From: Pseudonocardia parietis | Lineage (GTDB): Bacteria; Actinomycetota; Actinomycetes; Mycobacteriales; Pseudonocardiaceae | DNA: 64,000 nt | Direction of reading: 5' to 3' | Assembly: GCF_017876315.1 (NCBI RefSeq) | Contig: NZ_JAGINU010000001.1 | Span: 930,001 to 994,000 of the forward strand | Shown here: positions 41,154 through 50,215 of the stretch, one piece after another | How the letters are laid out: each line of letters starts with the position of its first letter | How positions within the stretch are numbered: the first letter of the stretch is position 1 | Notes under the pieces: model-generated | The model's database searches: none | What the model was told of the DNA's origin: nothing | The model's input: only the letters and a program-made list of their open reading frames with translations | Program-made: the position numbers and the translations under genes

Positions 41154-41693
41154 ATGACCCGGACGATGCATGTTCTGCGACTGATCGTGCACGCCCGCTC
41201 ACGGCAGCCGGTACTGCTGCTCGGCGAGGCGGGCGGGCAACGGTGTGTCCCGGTGTTCCTGCGGCCCCCACAGGCCGAGGTGATCGCCGCGGGCCGGCGG
41301 GACGACTCCAGTACCGCCCTCACCCAGGACGTCCTGCTCCCGGTGGCGGCGGCGCTCGGCCACACCCTGGACTCGGTGGAGATCAGCGACCTCACCGACG
41401 GCGTCTACACCGCCGAGCTGGTGTTCGACGACGGCACCCGGCTCGCCGTGAAACCGTCGGACGCGCTGGCCATAGCGGTCCGGGAGGGCCTGTCGATCGG
41501 CATGGCCGAGCACGTGCTCGACGAGGTCGGCCAGCCGATCGAGGACGTCCTGCCGTCGGACTCGGCCGACGAGAGCGGGATCACCGCCCAGGCCCGCGCG
41601 GCGACCGGCGGCACGGCCGCGGAACCGCCGGAGGAGCAGCTCCAGCAGTTCCGCGAGTTCATCGACGAAGTATCCCCGGACGACTTCCGGTAG
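41154..41693 (+). CDS. Bifunctional nuclease family protein (DUF151)
   Basis: A 179-residue BFN-type protein. VLLLGEAGGQRCVPVFLRPPQAEVIAAG and TLDSVEISDLTDGVYTAELVF match the domain, followed by LAVKPSDALAIAVREG. A charged Glu/Gln-rich C-terminal tail is added. Plant and mycobacterial relatives cut DNA and RNA weakly; the bacterial role is unclear. Its last 35 bp overlap the end of the convergent ABC transporter gene. Confidence 0.88.
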   Translation: MTRTMHVLRLIVHARSRQPVLLLGEAGGQRCVPVFLRPPQAEVIAAGRRDDSSTALTQDVLLPVAAALGHTLDSVEISDLTDGVYTAELVFDDGTRLAVKPSDALAIAVREGLSIGMAEHVLDEVGQPIEDVLPSDSADESGITAQARAATGGTAAEPPEEQLQQFREFIDEVSPDDFR

Positions 41694-43584
41694 CGCCCGA
41701 GAGCTCGTCGCTGCCGGGGCGGTGATCGCCGTTCGTCGGCGCGCCCGCGTGGACCAGCTCGGCGTAGCGGCCGTCCCGGGCCAGCAGCGCGACGTGGTCG
41801 CCGCGCTCGACGATCCGTCCCCGCTCCAGCACGAGGATCTCGTCGGCGTCCCGGACGGTGGACAGCCGGTGCGCGATCACGATCGCCGTCCGGCCCTCGA
41901 GCGCCTCGGCCAGTGCTGCCTGCACCGCGGCCTCGGACGTGGAGTCCAGGCTGGCGGTGGCCTCGTCCAGCACGACGACCCGCGGGCGGGCCAGCAGCAC
42001 CCGGGCGATCGTCAGCCGCTGCCGCTCGCCGCCGGAGAGCCGGTAGCCGCGCTCCCCGACGACGGTCTCCAGCCCGTCCTGCAGCGAGGCGACCAGCTCA
42101 CCGAGCCGGGCCCGGCGCAACGCGTCCCACAGCTCGGTGTCGGTGGCGTCCGGCGCCCCGATCCGCAGGTTCGCCGCGACCGTGTCGTGCAGCAGGTGCC
42201 CGTCCTGGGTCACGAACCCGACCGTGCGGTGCACCGACTCCCCGGTCAGCTCCCGCACGTCGGCGCCACCGATCCGGACGGCCCCGGAGCCGGCGTCGTA
42301 GAGCCGCGCGACCAGCTGCGCGACCGTCGACTTGCCGGCGCCCGAGGACCCGACCAGCGCGACCATCTGCCCGGGCGCCACGGCGAACGACACGTCGTGC
42401 AGCACCTGTTCGCCACCGCGGGTGTCCAGCGTCGCGACCTCCTCCAGCGACGCGAGGGACACCTGGTCGGCGGTCGGGTAGGCGAACGAGACGCGGTCGA
42501 ACTCGACGCCGACCGGCCCGTCCGGAACCGGCCGGGCATCCGCCGCGTCGGAGATCATCGGCTCCAGGTCGAGCACCTCGAAGACCCGCTCGAAGCTGAC
42601 CAGCACCGTCATGATCTCCATCCGGGCCCCGGCCAGCGCGGTCAGTGGCTGGTACAGCCGGGTCAGCAGCATCGCCAGCGACACGACGTCACCGGCGGAC
42701 AGTGCCCCGGCCAGCGCGAACCCACCGCCGACGCCGTAGACCAGGGCCACCGCCAGCGACGAGGCCAGCGTCAGCGCGGTGACGAAGACCCACTGCAGCA
42801 TCGCCGAGCGGACCCCGATCGCGCGCACCCGGTCCGCACGCTCGGCGAACTCGCCGGACTCCTGCTCCGGCCGCCCGAACAGCTTGATCAGCGTGGCGCC
42901 GGGTGCGGAGAACCGCTCGGTCATCCGGGTGCTCATCGCCGCGTTGTGGTCGGCGGCCTCGCGCTCCAGCGCGGCCAGCCGCCGGCCCATCAGCCGGGCC
43001 GGGACGAGGAACACGGGCAGCAGCAGCGCCGCCAGCACCGTCACCGGCCACGAGATCGCCAGCATCACGCCGAGCGTGAGCAGCAGGGTGACCAGGTTGG
43101 ACACCACGCCGGCGAGGGTGTCGGAGAACGCCCGCTGGGCGCCGAGGACGTCGGAGTTCAGCCGGGACACCAGCGCCCCGGTCCGGGTACGGGTGAAGAA
43201 CGCGACCGGCATCCGCTGCACGTGGTCGAACACCGTGGTCCGGAGCTGCTGGATCAGGCTCTCGCCCAGGTTCGCCGACAGCCATCGGCTGACCAGGCCC
43301 AGTCCCGCCTCGACGATCGCCGCGACCGCGATCAGCCCGGCGACGACCGCGAGCGCCGACACCGGCGCCCCCGAGGTGATCGCGTCGGTCGCCCGCCCGG
43401 CGAGCACCGGTGTGACGACGGTGAGGACCGCGCCCGCCGTGCTCGCGGCGAGGAACCACGCCATCCGTCTACGGTGTGGCCGGGCGAGCCGAAGTATCCG
43501 CTTCGTCGTCGCCCCGGCAGGTCGGTTCCGCCGGCCCGGCTCGGCGCCGGCGGTGTGCAGGGCCCGGTAGATGCTCGCGTCCAT
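41659..43584 (-). CDS. ABC transporter, permease-ATPase fusion (MsbA/LmrA-like half transporter)
   Basis: A 641-residue exporter. Six helices occupy residues 30-340, beginning RRMAWFLAASTAGAVLTVVTP. The nucleotide-binding domain has Walker A GSSGAGKST, signature LSGGERQRL, Walker B VVVLDEATAS and an IAHRLSTV H-loop. It probably works as a homodimer exporting a drug or lipid. Its promoter has the MerR-type layout: -35 TTGACC and -10 TAGGTT, 19 bp apart around a palindrome, and it is nearly leaderless. Confidence 0.93.
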   Translation of the reverse strand: MDASIYRALHTAGAEPGRRNRPAGATTKRILRLARPHRRRMAWFLAASTAGAVLTVVTPVLAGRATDAITSGAPVSALAVVAGLIAVAAIVEAGLGLVSRWLSANLGESLIQQLRTTVFDHVQRMPVAFFTRTRTGALVSRLNSDVLGAQRAFSDTLAGVVSNLVTLLLTLGVMLAISWPVTVLAALLLPVFLVPARLMGRRLAALEREAADHNAAMSTRMTERFSAPGATLIKLFGRPEQESGEFAERADRVRAIGVRSAMLQWVFVTALTLASSLAVALVYGVGGGFALAGALSAGDVVSLAMLLTRLYQPLTALAGARMEIMTVLVSFERVFEVLDLEPMISDAADARPVPDGPVGVEFDRVSFAYPTADQVSLASLEEVATLDTRGGEQVLHDVSFAVAPGQMVALVGSSGAGKSTVAQLVARLYDAGSGAVRIGGADVRELTGESVHRTVGFVTQDGHLLHDTVAANLRIGAPDATDTELWDALRRARLGELVASLQDGLETVVGERGYRLSGGERQRLTIARVLLARPRVVVLDEATASLDSTSEAAVQAALAEALEGRTAIVIAHRLSTVRDADEILVLERGRIVERGDHVALLARDGRYAELVHAGAPTNGDHRPGSDELSGATGSRPGILRR

Positions 43585-43591
43585 GTGCGGG

Positions 43592-43622
43592 AACCTAGAT
43601 CCTGAACTTCACTTCAGGTCAA
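43592..43622 (-). promoter_or_regulatory. MerR-type promoter of the ABC exporter
   Basis: On the minus strand TTGACC (43617-43622) and TAGGTT (43592-43597) are separated by 19 bp instead of 17. The palindrome CCTGAA-N6-TTCAGG (43601-43618) overlaps the spacer. This over-long spacer with a central palindrome is the hallmark of MerR-activated promoters. A second example is at 54104-54134. No merR gene lies in this window. Confidence 0.65.
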
Positions 43623-44869
43623 ACACGTGCGGGCCGGTCCTCGAGATCGGGCAGCGTCCACGGCCGCACGACCAGCACCAGCGCCAGGCCCGAGAGCGCG
43701 ATGGCGCCGAACATCGACAGCCCCAGCGCGGCCGCGTCGTTGCCGAGCAGCCCGACCACCGGCGACGTCGCGGCGCCCAGGCCGAACTGCAGCGCCCCGA
43801 GCAGTGCCGCCGCCGTCCCGGCCGACTCCCCGTGCCGGGCCAGGGCCAGCGCAGGCGCGTTCGGCATGACGAACCCGCAGGCCAGCAGCAGTGCCCACAC
43901 CCCGGCGAGCACGGCGGGGAGCCCACCGGTCCCGGTCATCGTCAGCACCGCCATCACGAGCCCGGCCAGCACGCCGGCGGCGATCGCGCCGCTCAGCACC
44001 CGGCGCGGCTCCAGGTACCGCAGCAGCACGGGGTTCAGCTGGGTGCCGATGACGAGCCAGATCGCGCCCGCGCCGAACGCGAGCCCGAACGTCTGCTGGT
44101 CCATCCCGAACTGCTGCTGGTAGACGTACGCGGCACCGGAGACGTAGCTGAACAGTGCTCCCATCGCCAGCCCCGCGACCAGTACCAGGCCGACGAACGT
44201 CCGGTCCCGCAGCAGCATCCCGTAGGTCCGCACGGTCGCGCCGAGCCGGGCGGGACGGCGACGGGACACGGGCAGCGTGTCGGGCAGCCCGGCCGTCACC
44301 ACGGCGAGCATCACCAGGCCGTAGCCGGCGAGGAAGAGGAACACCCCGCGCCAGGACACCCAGGTGAGCAGGACCGCGCCGATCGTCGGTGCGAGCACCG
44401 GCGCGGCGCCCATCACGAGCATGAGCCGCGACAGCATGGTCGCGGCCGCGCGGCCGGTGAACAGGTCCCGCACGATCGCCAGCCCGATCACCGCGCCCGC
44501 GGAGGCGCCGACGCCCTGCAGCACCCGCAGCGCGGTCAGCACCTCGATCGAGGGCGCCACCGCCACCAGCGCGGACGCCAGCACGTGCAGCCCGGTGCCG
44601 AGCAGCAGCGGGAGGCGGCGCCCGTACGCGTCGGAGAGCGGGCCGATCACGATCTGGCCCAGCGCGAGACCGACCAGCGTGCCGGTCAGCGTCAGCTGCA
44701 CCGTGGTCCCGGAGGCGCCCAGGTCACGGCCCACCTCCGGCAGCGCGGGCAGGTACGTGTCGATCGTCAGCGGCCCGAGCGCGATCAACGCGCCCAGGAC
44801 CAGAGCGAGCCGTAGCCGGCTCGGTGTAGCGACGGCACTGCGCACAGCGGTCACCGGTTCCCCCCTCAT
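43619..44869 (-). CDS. Bcr/CflA family multidrug efflux MFS transporter
   Basis: A 416-residue drug:H+ antiporter with 12 helices. It has the Bcr/CflA start LGALIALGPLTIDTYLPALPEVGRDLG, then GPLSDAYGRRLPLLLG (motif A) and RVLQGVGASAGAVIGLAIVRDL. The ATG at 44869 has a GTG alternative five codons later. Its stop lies inside the MerR-type promoter of the ABC gene, so that exporter is expressed separately or in addition. Confidence 0.91.
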   Translation of the reverse strand: MRGEPVTAVRSAVATPSRLRLALVLGALIALGPLTIDTYLPALPEVGRDLGASGTTVQLTLTGTLVGLALGQIVIGPLSDAYGRRLPLLLGTGLHVLASALVAVAPSIEVLTALRVLQGVGASAGAVIGLAIVRDLFTGRAAATMLSRLMLVMGAAPVLAPTIGAVLLTWVSWRGVFLFLAGYGLVMLAVVTAGLPDTLPVSRRRPARLGATVRTYGMLLRDRTFVGLVLVAGLAMGALFSYVSGAAYVYQQQFGMDQQTFGLAFGAGAIWLVIGTQLNPVLLRYLEPRRVLSGAIAAGVLAGLVMAVLTMTGTGGLPAVLAGVWALLLACGFVMPNAPALALARHGESAGTAAALLGALQFGLGAATSPVVGLLGNDAAALGLSMFGAIALSGLALVLVVRPWTLPDLEDRPARV

Positions 44870-44947
44870 GTGGCCACGACAGGGTTCAACCTCACCAGCG
44901 GTGACCGGATTCCCGCCGCGCCGGATCCGACGGCCCGGTGAGCGGCC

Positions 44948-47284
44948 TCACACGGTGCCGGTGCGCGATCCGCCCGCGGGCTCGAGCCGCACCTGCACCC
45001 ACTTCGACGTCGGGCAGCGGGAGCCCTCGGCGAACGAGTCCAGCGGCACCAGCGGGTTGGTCTCCGGGTAGTAGGCGGCGACGCAGCCCTTCGGCGTCGA
45101 GTAGGACACCAGCCGGAAACCGTCGGCGCGCCGTTCCGAGCCGTCGATCCACTCGCTGACCAGGTCCACCCGGTCACCGTCGGCGTAGCCGAGCTCGCTC
45201 AGGTCGGCCGGTGAGATGAACACGACCCGGCGTCCGGAGTGGATGCCGCGGTAGCGGTCGTCCAGGCCGTAGATCGTGGTGTTGAACTGGTCGTGGCTGC
45301 GCAGGCTCTGCAGCACCAGCCGCCCCGCCGGCAACGTGGCGACCTGGATCGGGCTGACCGTGAACTCGGCCAGGCCGGACGTCGTTGGGAAGGTCCGGCT
45401 GTCCCGCGGCGGGTGCGGCAGCGCGAAGCCACCGGAGCGGGCGATCTTCTCGGTGTAGTCCTCGCAGCCCGGCACCACGCGGCCGATCGAGTCCCGGATG
45501 CGGTCGTAGTCGCCTGCGAACTCCGCCCACGGGACGGCGTGGTCGTCGCCGAAGGTCGCGCGGGCGACACCGCACAGGATGTCGACCTCCGAGCGCAGGA
45601 GCTCGCCCGCCGGCTCGGAGCGCCCGTGCGAGGCGTGCACGGCCGACATCGAGTCCTCGACGGTGACCTTCTGGATCCGGCCGCCGGTCAGGTCCTTCTC
45701 GGTCCGGCCGAGCGTCGGGAGGATCAGCGCGTCGGTGCCCGCGACGGCGTGCGACCGGTTGAGCTTGGTGGAGATCTGGACGGTGAGGGCGCTCTTCTCG
45801 AGCGCCCGCTCGGTGACCCCGGTGTCCGACATGGCCTGCGAGAAGTTGCCGCCGAGGCCGACGAACACCTTCCCGGCGCCGGCGTCCATCGCCTTCACGG
45901 CGGCGACCGCGTCGTAGCCGTGCTCGCGGGGCGGCTCGAACCCGAACTCGTCGCGCAGCGCGTCCAGGAAGCTGTCCGGCACCTTCTCCCAGATGCCCAT
46001 CGAGCGGTCGCCCTGCACGTTCGAGTGGCCGCGGACCGGGCAGAGCCCCGCACCGGGCTTGCCGATCATGCCCTGGAGCAGCGCGACGTTCACCATCTCC
46101 TTGATGGTGTTCACCGAGTTGCGGTGCTGGGTGATGCCCATCGCCCAGCAGTTCACGATCCGCTCCGAGCCGGCGAGCATGTCCGCCGCCTTCTCGATCT
46201 GCGCCCAGTCCAGCCCGGTGGCGCGGACGACGGCGTCGCGGTCGATGTCCTCGACGTGGGCCGCGTACTCCTCGAAGCCGTTCGTGTGCCGCTCGATGAA
46301 GTCCCGGTCCACGACGGTGCCCGGAGCGCGCTTCTCCGCGGCCAGCAGCAGGTGGCCGAACGCCTGCCACAGCGCCAGGTCGCCGTCCGAGCGGATCTGC
46401 AGGAACTCGTCGGCGAGCCGGGTACCGATGCCGGCCATGCCGCGCGGGTGCTGCGGGTTGTCGAACTTGAACAGTCCCGCCTCGGGCAGCGGGTTGATCG
46501 CGATGATCCGTGCGCCGTTGCGCTTGGCGGTCTCCAGCGCGGACAGCATCCGCGGGTGGTTGGTGCCCGGGTTCTGCCCCGAGATCACGATGAGGTCGGC
46601 CTCGTGGATGTCGCGCAGCGACACCGAGCCCTTCCCGATGCCGATCGAGTCGGTGAGCCCGACCCCGGTCGACTCGTGGCACATGTTCGAGCAGTCGGGC
46701 AGGTTGTTCGTGCCGAAGGCGCGCACGAGCAGCTGGTAGACGAACGCGGCCTCGTTCGACGCCCGCCCGGAGGTGTAGAAGATCGCCTCGTCCGGCGAGT
46801 CGAGCGCCTTCAGGTGCGAGGCGACCAGCTCGAACGCGCTCTCCCAGCTGATCGGCTCGTAGTGCGTGCCGCCGTCGCGCCGGACCATCGGGTGCACCAG
46901 CCGGCCCTGGCTCTCCAGCCAGTGCGCGCTGCGGGTCTTCAGGTCCTCGACGGAGTGCTGCGCGAAGAACTCCGGTGTGACCTGGTTGCGGTCACCCTCC
47001 CAGGCGACGGCCTTGGCACCGTTCTCGCAGAACTCCGCGGTGTGCCGCTCGCCCGGGAGCGGGTCCGGCCAGGCGCAGCTCATGCAGTCGAAGCCGCCGA
47101 CCTGGTTGAGGGAGAGCAGGTTCCGCGCGGTCTTCACCAGGCCCTGCGCGGACAGCGAGCGCTTCATGGAGATCGCGACCGCCTTCGCGCCGGCGGCTGC
47201 CGTCTTCCGTTCGGTCACGCGGAGCTCGGACTCCTCGGCGTCGACCGGGGGGTGGATCGGGGAGACGGACAACGGGCACCTCAC
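44948..47284 (-). CDS. FdhF/YdeP family molybdopterin oxidoreductase
   Basis: A 778-residue molybdenum enzyme of the formate-dehydrogenase-like superfamily. The N terminus has GGFDCMSCAWPDP, with two cysteines. The Mo-ligand region is NMCHESTGVGLTDSIG near residue 205. MGITQHRNSVNTIKEMVNVALLQGMIGKPGAGLCPVRGHSN and a C-terminal molydopterin dinucleotide domain with SHDQFNTTIYG follow. YdeP-type proteins help acid resistance in enteric bacteria; their reaction is not known. The GTG start at 47284 is tentative. Confidence 0.88.
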   Translation of the reverse strand: MRCPLSVSPIHPPVDAEESELRVTERKTAAAGAKAVAISMKRSLSAQGLVKTARNLLSLNQVGGFDCMSCAWPDPLPGERHTAEFCENGAKAVAWEGDRNQVTPEFFAQHSVEDLKTRSAHWLESQGRLVHPMVRRDGGTHYEPISWESAFELVASHLKALDSPDEAIFYTSGRASNEAAFVYQLLVRAFGTNNLPDCSNMCHESTGVGLTDSIGIGKGSVSLRDIHEADLIVISGQNPGTNHPRMLSALETAKRNGARIIAINPLPEAGLFKFDNPQHPRGMAGIGTRLADEFLQIRSDGDLALWQAFGHLLLAAEKRAPGTVVDRDFIERHTNGFEEYAAHVEDIDRDAVVRATGLDWAQIEKAADMLAGSERIVNCWAMGITQHRNSVNTIKEMVNVALLQGMIGKPGAGLCPVRGHSNVQGDRSMGIWEKVPDSFLDALRDEFGFEPPREHGYDAVAAVKAMDAGAGKVFVGLGGNFSQAMSDTGVTERALEKSALTVQISTKLNRSHAVAGTDALILPTLGRTEKDLTGGRIQKVTVEDSMSAVHASHGRSEPAGELLRSEVDILCGVARATFGDDHAVPWAEFAGDYDRIRDSIGRVVPGCEDYTEKIARSGGFALPHPPRDSRTFPTTSGLAEFTVSPIQVATLPAGRLVLQSLRSHDQFNTTIYGLDDRYRGIHSGRRVVFISPADLSELGYADGDRVDLVSEWIDGSERRADGFRLVSYSTPKGCVAAYYPETNPLVPLDSFAEGSRCPTSKWVQVRLEPAGGSRTGTV

Positions 47285-47318
47285 TGCGCAGACAACACCG
47301 TCGGGGGACGGATCTTGA

Positions 47319-47344
47319 CGACTCCGAGCCTAGGCTCGGAGTCG
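47319..47344 (-). terminator. Terminator palindrome
   Basis: Perfect 13-bp arms (CGACTCCGAGCCT and its complement) with no spacer, between the acyl-CoA dehydrogenase stop and the YdeP-like start. It most likely ends the leftward acyl-CoA dehydrogenase transcript. Confidence 0.75.
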
Positions 47345-47392
47345 GCGGCCGTCCGCTGGTTCGGTGGTGGGTCGGCTCACAGGGGCGCGGTC

Positions 47393-49375
47393 TCAGCCGG
47401 TCTCGACCTGGTCGGTCACGGGCTCGGCGGGAGTGGCGGGGGCGGGAGCCCAGGCCTCGTCGTCGAGCATCGGGCAGGCCAGCCGGTTCTCCGGGATGCC
47501 GAACGCGTCGACCAGCGTCCGCGCGTAGGGCCGCAGCTCTGCGCACAACTCGTTGACCAGCGGGCGGATCGACCGGGACTCGGCGGCGGTGAGCCGTCCG
47601 GTCTCCAGGTACCAGGCGCGCTCGCGGTCGATCACCGTGAGCACGTGCAGGTCGTGGACCCGCTCCAGCAGCGCCCGCACGCCGGCGTCGTCGATGCGTT
47701 CCAGCGCGTCCGCGAAGGACTGCTCGACCATGACGTCGACGTGTGCCCGCGCCGCGACCAGCAGCAGGTCCTGCGCGGAGTTGAACACGGCGAACTCGTC
47801 GTTGCCCCGGCGCATCGCCGGCGCCAGGTTGCGGATCGCGGTGGCCAGGGTGTCCTCGCGACGCACCCGCAGCAGTTCGCGCCGCCGCGCGCGGTCGGTC
47901 AGATCGAGCCCGCGCGACGGGAGCCGCCGCAGCAGCGACGCCGCGCCGGTCCGCTCGGCGAGCACCCCGGCCAGCTGGCGGCCGACCAGCGGAGCGATGG
48001 CCAGCGGGTTGCCCTTCTTGACCGTCCGGCCGTAGTCGGCCAGCAGCTCCTTGGCCAGCAGCTGCAGCAGCACCGTGTTGTCGCCCTCGAAGGTGGTGAA
48101 CACGTCGGTGTCCGCCTTCAGCGCGGGCAGCAGGTTCTCCTCCAGGTAGCCGGCGCCGCCGCAGGCCTCCCGGCAGGTCTGGATGGTGTGCGTGGCGTGC
48201 CAGGTGGCGATCGCCTTGATCCCGGCCGCGGCCTGCTCCAGGGTCCGCTGCTCACGGGCACCGGCCGGCTCGGCCCCGGGCGCCTGGATGGCGTGCATCC
48301 GGGCCACCAGGTCGTCCTGGGTGAAGTGCAGCGCGAACGTCGTCGCCAGTGCGGGCAGGAGTTTGCGCTGGTGGGCGAGGTAGTCGAGGACGGCGATCTC
48401 CTCGCCGGTCGACGGGTTCGAGAACTGACGGCGGCGCTCGCCGAACCGGACCGCGAGGGCCAGCGCCTTCTGCGCCGCGCCACCCGCGCCGCCCGCGACG
48501 CTGATCCGGCCGCGGACCAGCGTGCCGAGCATGGTGAAGAACCGCGCGGTCTCGTTCTCGATCGGCGAGGAGTACGTGCCGTCCTCGGCGACGTCGGCGA
48601 ACCGGTTGAGCAGATGGGTCCGCGGGATCCGGACCCGCTCGAAGGACAGCCGCCCGTTGTCGACGCCGTTCAGGCCGGCCTTGCGGCCGTCGTCGCCGAT
48701 GGTGACGCCGGGCACCGGGTTGCCGTCGGCGTCGCGCAGCGGGACCAGGAACGCGTGCACCCCCCGGCTCCGGCCGCCGGTGATCAGCTGGGCGAAGACG
48801 ACGGCCATCCGGCCGTCCCGCGCGGCGTTGCCGATGTAGGTCTTGCGCGCCTGCGGGTACGGGGTGTGCACGACGAACTCGTGCGAGGCGGGGTCGTAGG
48901 TCGCGGTGGTGTGCAGGTGCTGCACGTCCGACCCGTGACCGGCCTCGGTCATGGCGAAGCAGCCGAGCAGCTCGCCGTCGATGATCCTGCGCAGGTACTG
49001 CTCGTGATGCCGCTCGGTACCCAGTACCTGCACCGCGCCGCCGAACAGCCCCCACTGGACACCCGCCTTGACCAGCAGTGACAGGTCCCCGTAGGCGAGC
49101 ATCGAGAACGCGGTGACGACGCCGCCGACATCGCCTTCGCCCCCGACGGCCGGGTCGAAGCCGGTGAGCGGCCGGCCCGAGGACGTCAGGACCTTCAGCG
49201 CGTCGGTGATGTGCGCCCGGTACTCGGCCGACGAGTGGTCCGGATCCGTGCGCAGGTCGGTCGCGGCGAGCTGCTCCCGGGTCTCCTGACGGACGCGGGC
49301 CCATCGGCCGTCGACGACGGTCCGCAGGATGTCCACCGGGATCAGGTCCGGGGCGGGAAGGGTGCTCTGGGTCAT
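47393..49375 (-). CDS. fadE5: FadE5-like acyl-CoA dehydrogenase
   Basis: A 660-residue flavoprotein that introduces the first double bond in acyl-CoA oxidation. CFAMTEAGHGSDVQ is the FAD-binding signature. VRFGERRRQFSNPSTGEEIAVLDYLAHQRKLLP and CREACGGAGYLEENLLP follow, as in the long FadE5 group (about 610 residues), which has an extra C-terminal domain. With the divergent thiolase, FabG4 and MaoC genes it reproduces the gene set of M. tuberculosis Rv0241c-Rv0244c, in a different orientation. The ATG overlaps the TetR stop by 4 bp. Confidence 0.88.
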   Translation of the reverse strand: MTQSTLPAPDLIPVDILRTVVDGRWARVRQETREQLAATDLRTDPDHSSAEYRAHITDALKVLTSSGRPLTGFDPAVGGEGDVGGVVTAFSMLAYGDLSLLVKAGVQWGLFGGAVQVLGTERHHEQYLRRIIDGELLGCFAMTEAGHGSDVQHLHTTATYDPASHEFVVHTPYPQARKTYIGNAARDGRMAVVFAQLITGGRSRGVHAFLVPLRDADGNPVPGVTIGDDGRKAGLNGVDNGRLSFERVRIPRTHLLNRFADVAEDGTYSSPIENETARFFTMLGTLVRGRISVAGGAGGAAQKALALAVRFGERRRQFSNPSTGEEIAVLDYLAHQRKLLPALATTFALHFTQDDLVARMHAIQAPGAEPAGAREQRTLEQAAAGIKAIATWHATHTIQTCREACGGAGYLEENLLPALKADTDVFTTFEGDNTVLLQLLAKELLADYGRTVKKGNPLAIAPLVGRQLAGVLAERTGAASLLRRLPSRGLDLTDRARRRELLRVRREDTLATAIRNLAPAMRRGNDEFAVFNSAQDLLLVAARAHVDVMVEQSFADALERIDDAGVRALLERVHDLHVLTVIDRERAWYLETGRLTAAESRSIRPLVNELCAELRPYARTLVDAFGIPENRLACPMLDDEAWAPAPATPAEPVTDQVETG

Positions 49376-50070
49376 GGCTGAACCTCCTGCACGTGCGATG
49401 CCAGTCCGGACAGGCCGGACCAGGCGAGGTCGGTGAGGTGGACGGTGAGCTGTCCACGGGTGGTGCCGTCCGGGCGGGCCAGCCAGTCGTCGGCTGCGCC
49501 GCGGACCAGGCCGACGATCGCGTGGCCCCAGATCCGGACGGTCGACGACGCGTCGGCGCCGGCCGGTCGCAGGTAGCCACCGATCGCGGCGGCGACCTCG
49601 TCGCCGATCACGGTCACCAGGTCGTTGACCGGGTCGGGGGCCGGGGTGCCGGCCGGTGTCCCGGCCCCGCGGCGCCCGCCGTGGCCCTGGGCGAGTAGTG
49701 GCCGGTGCACCACGAAGCGGTACAGCTCCGGGTCGATCTCGATCAGTCGCAGGTAGGCGTCGACACCGGCGGCGACGGCGGACCGGGGCCCGCGCCCGGG
49801 GTCGGACAGCACGTCCGCCGTGGCGCGCCGCACCTCGGCGAGCAGTACCCCGGCCACCGACTCGCAGACCGCGGTGTAGAGGCCGGTCCGGTCGCCGAAG
49901 TGCCGGTAGACCACGGTCTTGCTGGTGCCGGCCGCGGCGGCGATCTCGTCCATCCCGATGCCGGCGCCCTGGCGGCGGATCGCCGCGATGGCGGAGCCGA
50001 CGAGCTGCACACGTCGCTGCTCGCGGTGGGTGTCCCACCTGCTGTCCCGCTTGTCCCGTCCCACCTGCAC
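49372..50070 (-). CDS. TetR family transcriptional regulator
   Basis: A 232-residue TetR repressor. The helix-turn-helix spans about residues 20-65: RRVQLVGSAIAAIRRQGAGIGMDEIAAAAGTSKTVVYRHFGDRTGL. The long C-terminal ligand domain ends with VQEVQP. It is coupled to fadE5 and divergent from the thiolase operon, so it probably controls both in response to an acyl-CoA. The start is GTG at 50070. Confidence 0.92.
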   Translation of the reverse strand: MQVGRDKRDSRWDTHREQRRVQLVGSAIAAIRRQGAGIGMDEIAAAAGTSKTVVYRHFGDRTGLYTAVCESVAGVLLAEVRRATADVLSDPGRGPRSAVAAGVDAYLRLIEIDPELYRFVVHRPLLAQGHGGRRGAGTPAGTPAPDPVNDLVTVIGDEVAAAIGGYLRPAGADASSTVRIWGHAIVGLVRGAADDWLARPDGTTRGQLTVHLTDLAWSGLSGLASHVQEVQP

Positions 50071-50080
50071 GGAACCTACA

Positions 50081-50091
50081 GTACCGTGTAC
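50081..50091. promoter_or_regulatory. Possible TetR operator
   Basis: GTAC-CGT-GTAC in the 145-bp divergent region, 10 bp upstream of the TetR start and followed by CTTAAG. It is short and only weakly supported, but it is the only symmetric sequence near both promoters. Confidence 0.3.
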
Positions 50092-50215
50092 CTTAAGTAT
50101 CGGCTACTCGGTGGTAACGACGGCCAGCACGCATCCCATGCTCCGCCTGCCGGCGATCGTGCGCAGCGCAACCGCCCGGCCGGGGAGCGCGACCCGATCT
50201 GGAGGAGGGACGACC

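Noticed and set aside
45239..49081. A 1,280-codon open frame on the plus strand
   Set aside because: It is antisense to the YdeP-like and FadE5-like genes. Long open antisense frames are expected at 73% G+C, and the translation is Arg/Gly/Asp/His-rich with no domain.
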